Source: Pricia mediterranea
GTDB taxonomy: Bacteria; Bacteroidota; Bacteroidia; Flavobacteriales; Flavobacteriaceae
DNA: 64,000 bases
Assembly: GCF_032248455.1 (NCBI RefSeq)
Contig: NZ_JAVTTP010000001.1
Span: forward strand, 496,001 to 560,000
Direction: 5' to 3'
Below, in pieces: positions 52,106 to 60,818 of the stretch. Under the pieces are notes generated by a model. The model searched no databases. It saw nothing but the letters and a program-made list of their open reading frames with translations, and was not told the origin of the DNA. How positions within the stretch are numbered: the stretch's first letter is position 1; each line of letters starts with the position of its first letter. A program made the position numbers and the translations under genes.

Positions 52106-53149
52106 ATGGAGAAAACAATACTTTTGATAGAAGACGATACCGTTCTCCGTGAGAATACGGCTGAGTTACTGGAACTTTCAGATTATGCCGTACTTACCGC
52201 TTCCAACGGAATGACCGGGGTACAGCTGGCGAAAGAAAGTCTGCCAGACGCCATTGTGTGCGACATTATGATGCCGGAGTTGGACGGTTTCGGGGTATTG
52301 GAAGCCTTATCTAAGGATAACCGTACCAAAACAATACCCTTTATTTTCCTGACCGCCAAGACCGAACGCCAAGACATGCGTCGGGGAATGGAAATGGGTG
52401 CCGACGACTATCTGACCAAACCTTTTGAAGAGGACGAACTGATAGGAGCCATCGAAAGTCGATTGGCCAAGGTAGCCATTTTGAACGAAGGTTCAGGCGA
52501 GACGCCTACCGGCCAAATGTCAGTGAAAACGATACACGACCTCAAAAATTTTATTGACGATAACGGACAGGTACAGCAGTTTAAGCCGGACGAAATCGTT
52601 TACCGCGAGGATGCTTACTCCAGCACCGTCTATCTGGTGACCCGCGGCATCGTCAAGTGCCATAAATTAAATCGGAATGGCAAGGAATTGATTACAGGTA
52701 TCTACAGACAAGACGATTTTTTCGGACTAGGTTCGTTCGTACCCAACACAAAACACGGGGAAACAGCTACCGCAATGGAAGATACCGAAGTGGTGGGGAT
52801 TCCGTCGCTGACCTTGAAAGACCTGCTGAGACAAAATCATGACCTGACCATGGAACTGATGCAATTTCTCTCGGAGAACCTCACCGAGACCAAAGATCAG
52901 TTATTGGAAATGGCATACGGATCAGTACGGAAAAAAACGGCGAGCACCCTGCTGAAATTCGCTGAAAAGCTGCCAAAAGATGCTAAAGGAAATTTTCATA
53001 TTCTTCGCAGTGACTTGGCTAGCGTTGCAGGTATGGCCACCGAAACACTGATACGTACCCTTTCCAGCTTTAAGAAAGATAACCTTATCGATATCGAGGA
53101 CCGCAATATCCGCATTTTGAACTTCAAGGAACTGAGCCGCGTGGAGTAG
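52106..53149 (+). CDS. Response regulator with a Crp-type DNA-binding half
   Basis: 347 residues. Receiver domain 1-120 with acidic pair E9/D10, phospho-acceptor D53 (CDIMMPELDG) and the Lys in YLTKPF. A short linker leads to a cyclic-nucleotide-type beta roll (about 150-260) and a winged helix (RSDLASVAGMATETLIRTLSSF). RR proteins with a Crp-type output are unusual. Its recognition helix (ATETLIR) is very close to that of the FNR-like protein (ATESCIR), so both may bind TGAY-N4-RTCA sites. It forms a pair with the LOV kinase and precedes a FNR-type site and the third usp gene. Confidence 0.92.
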   Translation: MEKTILLIEDDTVLRENTAELLELSDYAVLTASNGMTGVQLAKESLPDAIVCDIMMPELDGFGVLEALSKDNRTKTIPFIFLTAKTERQDMRRGMEMGADDYLTKPFEEDELIGAIESRLAKVAILNEGSGETPTGQMSVKTIHDLKNFIDDNGQVQQFKPDEIVYREDAYSSTVYLVTRGIVKCHKLNRNGKELITGIYRQDDFFGLGSFVPNTKHGETATAMEDTEVVGIPSLTLKDLLRQNHDLTMELMQFLSENLTETKDQLLEMAYGSVRKKTASTLLKFAEKLPKDAKGNFHILRSDLASVAGMATETLIRTLSSFKKDNLIDIEDRNIRILNFKELSRVE

Positions 53150-53160
53150 TGGCGCAGACA

Positions 53161-53203
53161 TGACCAATATCATTTCACACCTGCGGGCACTGCCTTACTT
53201 TTA
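53161..53203 (+). promoter_or_regulatory. FNR-type promoter of the third usp gene
   Basis: TGACCAATATCA (53161-53172) begins 12 bp after the RR stop. The -7-like box TACTTTTA ends at 53203, again 36.5 bp from the centre. The predicted leader is about 120 nt, the longest of the usp genes. Confidence 0.65.
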
Positions 53204-53325
53204 CGTTCGTAAACCAAAACAAAAGCGAAAACGCCATGAAATGCGCCATAAATCATCATCATGCTCATCGAGATGATTATTGGCGAATTACATCTGACAT
53301 TAAAAAAAACTAAAAAAACAAACAG

Positions 53326-54168
53326 ATGAAACATATTTTACTTCCTACCGATTTTTCTGAAAATGCATGGAATGCCCTTAAGTACGGGCTCGAGATGTTC
53401 AAGAAGACCGAATGTACTTTTTATCTCATGCACGTCAATCCCATTCCGACCTATTCAGGAGCCGGAACTTCGTTAAGCGCATCTGACGATAATTTTAGGA
53501 CCCAGATTCTGAAAAACAGTAATGAAGACCTTCAAGAGCTACAGGATCGTATCAAGACAGAACTTCCTAAAAATCAGGCTCATCGATTTGTGCCATTGGC
53601 CTTCTACGATTACTTCGCCGATGCCGTAAAACGAGAGGCCAAAGCTAAAAATGTCGATATGATCATAATGGGCACCAAAGGCGCATCGGGTCTTAAAAAG
53701 GTAACCGTAGGAAGCAATACCGGCGATGTCATCACCAAAGTGGCATATCCGCTATTGGCCGTTCCCGAAAATGCGCAATATACCGATGTTGCGGAAATTG
53801 CATTCCCCACGGATTTTCAGATAAGCTACGACCTGAAGGTGTTGGACACACTGATTGAGATCGCCACGATGAACGATGCCGATATCCGTATATTGAACAT
53901 AACGAAAGAAGGGCGAGAACTGACAGAGGAGCAACAGAAGAACAAGGACTTTTTAGATGATTATTTTGTCGATATCGACCATAGCTTCCACTCCTTGACG
54001 GGCCTAAAACTTGAAACCGCGGTTCAGGCCTTTACTGAAAGCCGTGATATCGATATGATTGCCATGGTGGCCAAAAACCTTAATTTCTTTCAACGGATTT
54101 TATTCCGGCCCGATGTGGAGAAAATCAGTTACTATACCCAAGTACCATTTTTGGTGTTGCACGAATAA
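53326..54168 (+). CDS. Tandem-domain universal stress protein
   Basis: 280 residues; MKHILLPTDFSENAWNALKYGLEM and the loop IIMGTKGASGLKKVTVGSNTGDV in domain 1, a divergent domain 2 (VAEIAFPTDFQISYDLKVLD) with no intact nucleotide loop. It resembles the 2113-3015 protein more than the 36004-36828 one, so these two are probably paralogues. It lies between the light-regulated pair and an AI-2E-family transporter. Confidence 0.9.
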   Translation: MKHILLPTDFSENAWNALKYGLEMFKKTECTFYLMHVNPIPTYSGAGTSLSASDDNFRTQILKNSNEDLQELQDRIKTELPKNQAHRFVPLAFYDYFADAVKREAKAKNVDMIIMGTKGASGLKKVTVGSNTGDVITKVAYPLLAVPENAQYTDVAEIAFPTDFQISYDLKVLDTLIEIATMNDADIRILNITKEGRELTEEQQKNKDFLDDYFVDIDHSFHSLTGLKLETAVQAFTESRDIDMIAMVAKNLNFFQRILFRPDVEKISYYTQVPFLVLHE

Positions 54169-54262
54169 CTTAAATCAATAGAACATTTCAAGAAAATGAG
54201 GTCTAGGCGATCTGGAGTTAAAAAAAAATGCTTCCAGGTCAATTGTCTATCAGTACGGTATT

Positions 54263-54270
54263 TAGATTTG
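54263..54270 (+). promoter_or_regulatory. -7 box of the AI-2E-family transporter gene
   Basis: TAGATTTG fits TAnnTTTG. A TTG lies about 20 bp upstream as a -33 element. There is no FNR- or GTAAC-type operator. Confidence 0.45.
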
Positions 54271-54340
54271 TGGTTTCCCGGTAAGGTGCTAGCATATAAT
54301 TTTATACAGGATTTCTAGTAACTTTTAAGCGCAACCCTCT

Positions 54341-55363
54341 ATGAATTCCATTCCTCCCAAAGTAGTAAGACAGGTCTTGTTGGCTTTTCTTATTCTGCTT
54401 CTTGGAGGTCTCATTTTTTACCAAATGCTGCCTTATCTTGCCGGGGTGTTGGGCGCGGTGACGCTATACGTCATCCTGCGAAGGCCTATGCTTTTTTTGA
54501 TCGACAAAGGGTGGTGGCCCTCGCTAGCTGCCGTATTTTTAATGATATTGTCGTTTATCTGTATTCTATTGCCCGTGGCAGGCACCGTGCTAATGCTCGG
54601 CAATCAGGTCGGCAGGGTGGTTCGAAATTTCAAGGAATTTATCACGGCAATCAACGATCAGATCGATAATTTGGAGGCATTGATCGGTTACGAATTTTCT
54701 TCCCAAATCGATGCCACTGGAATCGCAGGGGGCCTTGCCAAAAGTTTAGAGGGCTTCGCAGGGGGTACCTTTAATACTGTGATTGCCATTGCGATTATGT
54801 ATTTCTTGCTTTTCTACATGCTCACCAACCGTCGGAAATTACGGGATTCGTTGCGGGAATTTATTCCGACCAGTGTTGATAATCAACAGGTTATTGGCGA
54901 TGAGATAACAGCAATGGTCAGATCAAATGCCCTCGGTATTCCGATGGTGGCCTTCGGGCAGGGATTGGTAGCCTTGATCGGCTTTTTGATATTTGGCACC
55001 GACAATCCATTTTTATGGGCAGGAGTGGTGGTAATCGGGTCCATGATTCCCTTTGTGGGCGGTTTGTTGGGCATCGTTCCCGTTTTTATCATCATGCTTT
55101 CGCAAGGCGAAACTTTTCAAGCATGGGGGGTCTTACTGTACGGAGTAATCGTCGTTGGGGCGACCGATAACCTCATCCGACTTTACATCCTTAGAAAACT
55201 CGACGATGTACATCCGCTGATTACCTTGATCGGGGTCATCGTAGGTATTCCACTTTTCGGGTTCATTGGACTTATTTTCGGGCCACTTCTTATCAGCCTC
55301 TTTCCTATCGTGGTGCGCATCTATAAAAAGGAGTTTGGCTTGACCGATGATGACGACAATTAA
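54341..55363 (+). CDS. AI-2E family (PerM/TqsA-like) transporter
   Basis: 340 residues with eight helices. The family's pattern is present: an early helical hairpin, the coil at about 100-135 (NFKEFITAINDQIDNLEAL), FTLIGGxxG-like PFVGGLLGIVPVFIIML and GIPLFGFIGLIFGPLLISLF near the end. Members export diverse small molecules or act as Na+/H+ antiporters; the substrate cannot be told. It is a single-gene unit. Confidence 0.9.
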   Translation: MNSIPPKVVRQVLLAFLILLLGGLIFYQMLPYLAGVLGAVTLYVILRRPMLFLIDKGWWPSLAAVFLMILSFICILLPVAGTVLMLGNQVGRVVRNFKEFITAINDQIDNLEALIGYEFSSQIDATGIAGGLAKSLEGFAGGTFNTVIAIAIMYFLLFYMLTNRRKLRDSLREFIPTSVDNQQVIGDEITAMVRSNALGIPMVAFGQGLVALIGFLIFGTDNPFLWAGVVVIGSMIPFVGGLLGIVPVFIIMLSQGETFQAWGVLLYGVIVVGATDNLIRLYILRKLDDVHPLITLIGVIVGIPLFGFIGLIFGPLLISLFPIVVRIYKKEFGLTDDDDN

Positions 55364-55650
55364 CACCGGTGTCTGCTCTTACTTTAATTTTAAATGCTTA
55401 TCAGTTTCGAAACCTGTACCGACGTAGGGTCTATAAGACTTAATATAAAGGACTGAAAAGTCTAAAAAACGGCCTCTTCGGTGAGAAAATAAACAGTCTT
55501 ACGTACCAAGGCCTAACGTCTTATGCTTTTTCGACATCGAAGTCGATATGCGGACGGCTCTCAATCTTATAACGTCAATTTTCGGTGGAATCCAGTTAAT
55601 CAATATTGGTTCTTGTACCTACTTTAGATATGCACTTAAAACATTGGTAC
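55364..55650 (+). other. Spacer with degenerate AAGACTTAATATAAAG words
   Basis: 287 bp. It includes CTATAAGACTTAATATAAAGGACTGAAAAGTCTAAAAAACG and ACAGTCTTACGTACCAAGGCCTAACGTCTTATG, which are loosely iterated TAAGACT-like words. No gene or operator is visible. Confidence 0.4.
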
Positions 55651-55878
55651 ATGAATTTCTCAAAAAGATTTTTTTTCATAGGGCTATCGGCAATAATGGC
55701 CATATCCGTAGCGCGTTGTCGCGAGACCAACGAAGACGCTAAAAAACCGGCGGAAATGGAAGATAAGGAAGGTGTTAAGGAGCAAGGGAACGAGCTTATG
55801 GAAAAAGAAAAGGAGCGAACCACCTCTCCCTACCCTATGGACAATACAGATAGCATCCCCAAGGATAGTGCCAATTAA
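55651..55878 (+). CDS. Small predicted lipoprotein or secreted acidic protein
   Basis: 75 residues from the ATG at 55651, giving a signal peptide (MNFSKRFFFIGLSAIMAISVARC) that ends at a Cys and could be lipidated, though Arg before Cys is unusual for a lipobox. The rest is charged and disordered (EDAKKPAEMEDKEGVKEQG). A longer frame to 55606 would spoil the signal. Function unknown. Confidence 0.5.
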   Translation: MNFSKRFFFIGLSAIMAISVARCRETNEDAKKPAEMEDKEGVKEQGNELMEKEKERTTSPYPMDNTDSIPKDSAN

Positions 55879-55920
55879 ACATCTTCCCTATACTTCGTTG
55901 AACTTTAAAATTATTTAGAA

Positions 55921-56106
55921 ATGGAAAAACAAGAATCCGAATCCGAATGGAAAGCCGATGATAGCGCGCCTATATCTTCAAAAGGAAGAAAAGGGGCGGA
56001 CTTCATCAATCAGACGACAACCACCAACCAGAATCGATTCCCTTGGATCACCATTGCCGTTGTTGTCATATTACTGATTATCGTCAGCTTCTTTTTGCTA
56101 CAATAA
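55921..56106 (+). CDS. Small C-tail-anchored membrane protein
   Basis: 61 residues. The first 40 are polar and Ser/Glu-rich, with NQTTTTNQNRFPW; the last 19 form one helix (ITIAVVVILLIIVSFFLL) and end at the membrane. It is 42 bp after the preceding small gene, so likely cotranscribed. Family unknown. Confidence 0.55.
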   Translation: MEKQESESEWKADDSAPISSKGRKGADFINQTTTTNQNRFPWITIAVVVILLIIVSFFLLQ

Positions 56107-56158
56107 AACAAGGAGACTATTTATCTGAGGCAATTCTGTAAATGCTTAGTTTGATTCA

Positions 56159-56602
56159 TCACTTATCATAAAAGCCGGGCGGCTCCGCTAAAAGGGCTTT
56201 GACCTTGACCCAAAACATAATACCGCTTACCTTCGAGGGTCTCGAAAAACCGGCCAACAGATTGATGTTATTCCTGAATTGTTTTAGCTCATTGGTATTT
56301 ATCTTGCCCTCGTCGATTGGAAAATAGGCCATTCCCCATTCGGGAAACGTCCTCTCCGAGGTACTGTTTTCCGCTATTAACTGTATTTCTTTATGCCGCC
56401 TGTCCTCACAAATTCTTTGATAGGTCTCCTGTACCGCCGCTTTACTTCCTTCAATAATCTGGATGAACCGTCGATTGTAGTAAATTAAACAACCCGTGAC
56501 ACCATTGATTTTATTATGCCGTCGGGCACTCTCCAATATTTCTATAATATCTTTTTGGGTGACCTTTTTTCTGGCTTCCGATTGATATGTCAACTCATAC
56601 AT
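56159..56602 (-). CDS. BLUF-domain blue-light receptor
   Basis: 147 residues, almost entirely one BLUF fold. FAD-site residues are Y6 (LTYQS), N30 (HNKINGVTG), Q48 (FIQIIEG) and W89 (FPEWGMAY), all as expected of a working photoreceptor. The C-terminal 45 residues (NLLAGFSRPSKVSGIMFWVKVKALL) may be a helical cap. There is no output domain. It must act through a partner, possibly one of the regulators nearby. Its target is unknown. Confidence 0.88.
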   Translation of the reverse strand: MYELTYQSEARKKVTQKDIIEILESARRHNKINGVTGCLIYYNRRFIQIIEGSKAAVQETYQRICEDRRHKEIQLIAENSTSERTFPEWGMAYFPIDEGKINTNELKQFRNNINLLAGFSRPSKVSGIMFWVKVKALLAEPPGFYDK

Positions 56603-56962
56603 AGGGTTTGCAAGTATTGGTAATGGACGGCAAATTAAGGGAAAGCCCTAAGACCGGGTCGGAATTTATTAACATATTTGACACAACGTATAACACTATT
56701 GCCACTTATCGCCGGTGCCGGTCCCCAGTTTAGTTTTCGGGTTACTTTTTTAGCCGATAAAAGGCGTTGCACCCTACCGATCCAGTTAAATTTACACCCA
56801 TATAATCATACCGACTTTTCTTACCAAAAGCGTGATTTCGCTTACCGATACATCAGATTGAGGACCAAATTATGTCCTATCTAAAAATAGGTCGATCTAA
56901 AATAGTTGTATCGATCATAACGAGATGAACGCCTATTCCTAATGAATTAAAAAGACACAACT
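56603..56962. other. 360-bp region with no supported gene
   Basis: Between the divergent BLUF and glycosyltransferase genes. A 68-codon frame (56678-56884) has no family features and no good start. I see neither operator type nor a clean hairpin. AT-rich promoter-like sequence is expected at both ends. Confidence 0.45.
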
Positions 56963-59326
56963 ATGAACGATGGTATGATCACAGAAAGCAATTCATCAAC
57001 CGGCAAAAGAAAACAAGAAAATATCCGCCATGTCAGAAAGGCGGACTACCTCCCAAAATTAAATGTTCAAAAGCAGATTGACCGATTACTGAACGAAAAA
57101 GGTGACCGGGACGAAATTCTAATGCTTTCTTCCTTCCCGCCGCGGGAATGCGGTATCGCCACCTATTCATTAGACCTACAGAAAGCGCTTTCAAAGGCTT
57201 TCGGCGATACCTTCAAGTTAAACATCTATCCTTTAGAGTCGGGCCATTCCACGTTCCATTATGAGCATCCCGTTCAAGGTATCTTGAATACCGATTACGC
57301 CCTCGATTTTTTACAGGCGGCCTACTATATCAATGCCAGAACAGAAATAAAATTGGTTATGGTGCAACATGAGTTCGGGCTGTTCCATGCCAACGAAGCC
57401 TCTTTTTTAGAGTTTTTGGAATATTTGGACAAGCCGGTACTGGCCACGTTCCACACTGTATTGCCAGAACCCTCCGAAGAATTAAGGAACAAGGTGAACC
57501 AGATGGCTGCGTCGGTCGAGGGTATTGTAGTAATGACCCGGAACTCAGCGGATATTTTGGAACGGGATTACGGCATTGACAGCGATAAGATTACGGTCAT
57601 ATCGCATGGTACCCATTTGGTGGAATACGGGAGCAGACGAAAGCTCAAACGCAAGTATAATCTAGAGGGAAAAACCGTGCTCTCTACCTTCGGATTGTTG
57701 GGTCCGGGAAAAAGTATCGAGACCACGCTCGATGCCCTACCGAGAATCTTAGACGAGCATCCCGACGTCGTCTTCTGCATTATAGGAAAGACACACCCCT
57801 CCTTGGTCAAACAGCACGGGGAAGGCTATCGTGATTTCCTTGAACAAAAGGTAGAAACCCTCCAAATTCAAGACCACGTACGCTTTATAGATGAGTTCGT
57901 TCCCTTAGACAGGCTTTTGGAATACCTTCAGCTGACCGATATTTATCTGTTCACCTCAAAAGATCCCAATCAGGCCGTCAGCGGCACCTTCGCCTATGCC
58001 CTCAGCTGTGGATGTCCCGTGATTTCAACCCCCATTCCCCACACCCTAGAGGTACTACAGGATAACGGGGCCGGGGCCATCTTCGATTTTGAGGATTCCT
58101 GGCAATTGGCTTTGCACGTTAACGATTTATTGAACCACCCTGAAACCCTTGATGAAATGCGTCTCAACGGGTTACATCACGCCGTTTCGTCGTCTTGGGA
58201 AAATGCGGCCATCGGCCATGCCGAACTCTTTAGCAAGACCCTGGGCGGCGAGCTGCCCCTTAAGTATAAAAAGCCCGAACTGAGCGTAAAGCACATCAAA
58301 AAAATGACAGATCACATGGGCATCATACAATTCTCCAAAATCAATGCCCCCGATATTGAGAGTGGTTACACCCTCGACGATAACGCACGGGCCCTTATCG
58401 CTATCTGCCAGCATTACAAGTTGACCCGAGATTTCTCGGACTTGAAATATATCAAGATTTATTTCGACTTCGTTTTCTGCTGTTTCCGCCACGACAGTAC
58501 CTTTTTGAACTATGTGGATAAGGAGTACCGGTTTACCGACCAAAACTACTCGGTCAACCTCGACGACGCCTGTGGAAGGGCGATATGGAGCTTAGGATAC
58601 TTACTTTCCATGGTCCGATCCCTGCCCGATAAGTACAGGGCAATGGAAGAGAAGGCCAAGTTCGTTTTGGAAGAATCGATTACGGCCATGGACAAGTCCC
58701 GATCCCCACGGGCACTGGCTTTTATGATCAAGGGTCTTTATTATTACAATCACTACGAGGAAAGGGATTGCGTCAACGAGAAGGTCAGGCTGTATGCCGA
58801 CCGTCTGGTATCGCTCTACAATAAGGAGGCCGATGATACCTGGCTATGGTTCGAAAGTTATTTGACCTACGGAAATGCCGTGCTGCCCGAAGCTGTTTTA
58901 ATGGCCTACGCCATGACTTTGAACCCGGAATACCGCAAAGTGGCCCGAGCATCATTTGACTTTCTTTTGTCCAGAATAATGCTGGATGACAGCATCAGGG
59001 TCATATCCAACAAAAATTGGCACAAAAAAGGAGAGCCTATACAATCGGAATTTTTAGGAGGTGAACAACCGATCGACGTGGCCTACACCATTTTAGCCCT
59101 ACAGTGCTTCGATACCTTCTTCCCCAACGCCGAATACGATACCAAGATGGAACATGCCTTTGCTTGGTTCTTAGGGAAAAACCCCTTGCACCAATCGGTT
59201 TACAACCCCTGTACGGGAGGGTGCCACGACGGCCTCGAACTTGAAAACATAAACCTGAACCAAGGTGCCGAATCGACGGTCAGCTATCTTTTGGCCCGAA
59301 TGGCGTTCGAGAATGATAAGCTGTGA
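56963..59326 (+). CDS. Family-4 glycosyltransferase with a C-terminal helical domain
   Basis: 787 residues. Residues about 55-420 are a GT4 fold (SSFPPRECGIATYSLDL, VMVQHEFGLFHANE, STFGLLGPGKSIETTLDALP, and SGTFAYALSCGCPVISTPIPHTLEVL for nucleotide-sugar binding). Residues about 440-787 form an (alpha/alpha)-barrel-like region (YTLDDNARALIAI, LDDACGRAIWSLGYLL) resembling glycoside-processing enzymes. It makes or extends a glycan, donor unknown. The downstream GT gene overlaps its stop by four bases (ATGA), and GH130 follows convergently. Confidence 0.88.
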   Translation: MNDGMITESNSSTGKRKQENIRHVRKADYLPKLNVQKQIDRLLNEKGDRDEILMLSSFPPRECGIATYSLDLQKALSKAFGDTFKLNIYPLESGHSTFHYEHPVQGILNTDYALDFLQAAYYINARTEIKLVMVQHEFGLFHANEASFLEFLEYLDKPVLATFHTVLPEPSEELRNKVNQMAASVEGIVVMTRNSADILERDYGIDSDKITVISHGTHLVEYGSRRKLKRKYNLEGKTVLSTFGLLGPGKSIETTLDALPRILDEHPDVVFCIIGKTHPSLVKQHGEGYRDFLEQKVETLQIQDHVRFIDEFVPLDRLLEYLQLTDIYLFTSKDPNQAVSGTFAYALSCGCPVISTPIPHTLEVLQDNGAGAIFDFEDSWQLALHVNDLLNHPETLDEMRLNGLHHAVSSSWENAAIGHAELFSKTLGGELPLKYKKPELSVKHIKKMTDHMGIIQFSKINAPDIESGYTLDDNARALIAICQHYKLTRDFSDLKYIKIYFDFVFCCFRHDSTFLNYVDKEYRFTDQNYSVNLDDACGRAIWSLGYLLSMVRSLPDKYRAMEEKAKFVLEESITAMDKSRSPRALAFMIKGLYYYNHYEERDCVNEKVRLYADRLVSLYNKEADDTWLWFESYLTYGNAVLPEAVLMAYAMTLNPEYRKVARASFDFLLSRIMLDDSIRVISNKNWHKKGEPIQSEFLGGEQPIDVAYTILALQCFDTFFPNAEYDTKMEHAFAWFLGKNPLHQSVYNPCTGGCHDGLELENINLNQGAESTVSYLLARMAFENDKL

Positions 59327-60336
59327 TGCGGATCGCCATGTTATCGCCCATTGCCTGGCGGACACCTCCACGGCAGTACGGCCCGTGGGAGCTGGTCGCA
59401 TCGAACCTGACCGAGGGCCTGGTTGCCCACGGCCACGAGGTGACTCTTTTTGCGACGGGCGATTCGCTCACCTCGGGTCGCTTGGACGCGGTCTGTCCCT
59501 CCCCCTACGCCGAGAATCCAAATGTCGATGCCAAAGTCTGGGAAAGCCTGCACATCGCCAACCTTATGGAAAAGGCAAATCAATTCGATATCATCCATAA
59601 TCATTTCGATTTTTTACCGCTAACCTATTCAAAGCTGATATCAATTCCCATGATAACGACGATACACGGTTTTTCGTCGGAGAAAATCCTTCCCGTCTAT
59701 AAAAAGTATAATGAAACGAACGCCTACATATCCATTTCGGATGCCGATAGACATTCCGATCTAAAATACCTTCGGACCATCTATCACGGCATAGACGGCA
59801 AAAAATTTACGCTGCGGGAGCAAAAAGACGATTACTTGCTGTTCTATGGCAGGATACACCCGGACAAGGGCACCCGGGAAGCGCTCGACATTGCGGCAAA
59901 TTCTGACGCTAAGCTTATTATTGCGGGCCTAATCCAAGACCGGGGCTACTACGACGAACATGTCCGCCCCCGTATCGATGGGGACAAAGTCGTTTATTTG
60001 GGCAATGTGGACCAAAGGAAGGGCAATCAACTTTTGGGGGACGCCAAAGCCCTGCTACATCCCATTCTATTCGATGAGCCTTTCGGGTTGAGCGTGGCCG
60101 AAGCCATGATGTGCGGAACGCCAGTCATCGCCTTCGATCGAGGAAGTATGCCCGAACTGATCGAGCATGGCAAAAGCGGTTTTTTGGTGAGGGACGTGCG
60201 GGCCGCCAGCGAGGCCGTAATCATGGCAAGTACCTTAGACCCGCGCTACATCAGGCACTACGCTCGGGAAAAATTCGATATCGGCAGGATGGTGTCAGAG
60301 TATATCAAAGTTTACGAAGAGGTTCTCCATTTTTAG
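59323..60336 (+). CDS. Family-4 glycosyltransferase
   Basis: 337 residues. N-terminal MRIAMLSPIAWRTPPRQYGPWE, the acceptor-side HNHFDFLPLTY, HGFSSEK, and the GT4 donor site GRIHPDKGTREALDIA and EPFGLSVAEAMMCGTPVIAF. The ATG overlaps the stop of the preceding gene, so the two are translationally coupled. Probable donor is GDP- or UDP-sugar. Both enzymes and GH130 are a frequent trio in Flavobacteriia, possibly in a mannose-containing storage or stress glycan; that is inference. Confidence 0.9.
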   Translation: MMRIAMLSPIAWRTPPRQYGPWELVASNLTEGLVAHGHEVTLFATGDSLTSGRLDAVCPSPYAENPNVDAKVWESLHIANLMEKANQFDIIHNHFDFLPLTYSKLISIPMITTIHGFSSEKILPVYKKYNETNAYISISDADRHSDLKYLRTIYHGIDGKKFTLREQKDDYLLFYGRIHPDKGTREALDIAANSDAKLIIAGLIQDRGYYDEHVRPRIDGDKVVYLGNVDQRKGNQLLGDAKALLHPILFDEPFGLSVAEAMMCGTPVIAFDRGSMPELIEHGKSGFLVRDVRAASEAVIMASTLDPRYIRHYAREKFDIGRMVSEYIKVYEEVLHF

Positions 60337-60818
60337 TATTGAGTACTGAGTATTATGTGGTGTAACTCGTGGCGGTTAGGGCGTATCGCGATGTTTGTCT
60401 GGCGATCCCCGTTTTTTTTATTCAGGTTCTACCCTGAATTTTGTGGATAATTCCAGGATTCCGCCGGCAATCGCAAGATACCCATGTCTCTTTTATTTTC
60501 TTTTTTCCTTCTCCCTTTCGTCTTTTGGTCAAATCAAATAGCAGCTGTATTCACAGAAATAATGGTAGAACCTTTGTCCATTCGATAATGTAAGGTCAGA
60601 AGCGGAGTCCATAAAAATTTAGATAATGGTCAGCTCTCAATACATTTTCTTCGTCTTCGTAAACTCTTATCTATTCGTGCATCGATATTTAAAAATCTTG
60701 TGGGCGATTTATCTTGTATTGCCAAAAAGTCCGTTCAAATTGTTGCCACACCCTCAATATTAAGTACGCAGTACTTAACAATCAACACGTTATACTTAAT
60801 ACTAAATACTCAATACTA
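60337..60818. other. 482-bp spacer flanked by AGTATTGAGTACT words
   Basis: The left end reads TTAGTATTGAGTACTGAGTATTATG (about 60333-60357), and the right end contains CTCAATATTAAGTACGCAGTACTTAAC and ACTAAATACTCAATACTACT (about 60750-60820). The two ends are roughly inverted copies. The middle is AT-rich and I see no gene in it. Confidence 0.5.

Noticed and set aside
56678-56884. 68-residue frame before the glycosyltransferase gene
   Set aside because: Poor start, no family features, no continuation into the downstream gene.
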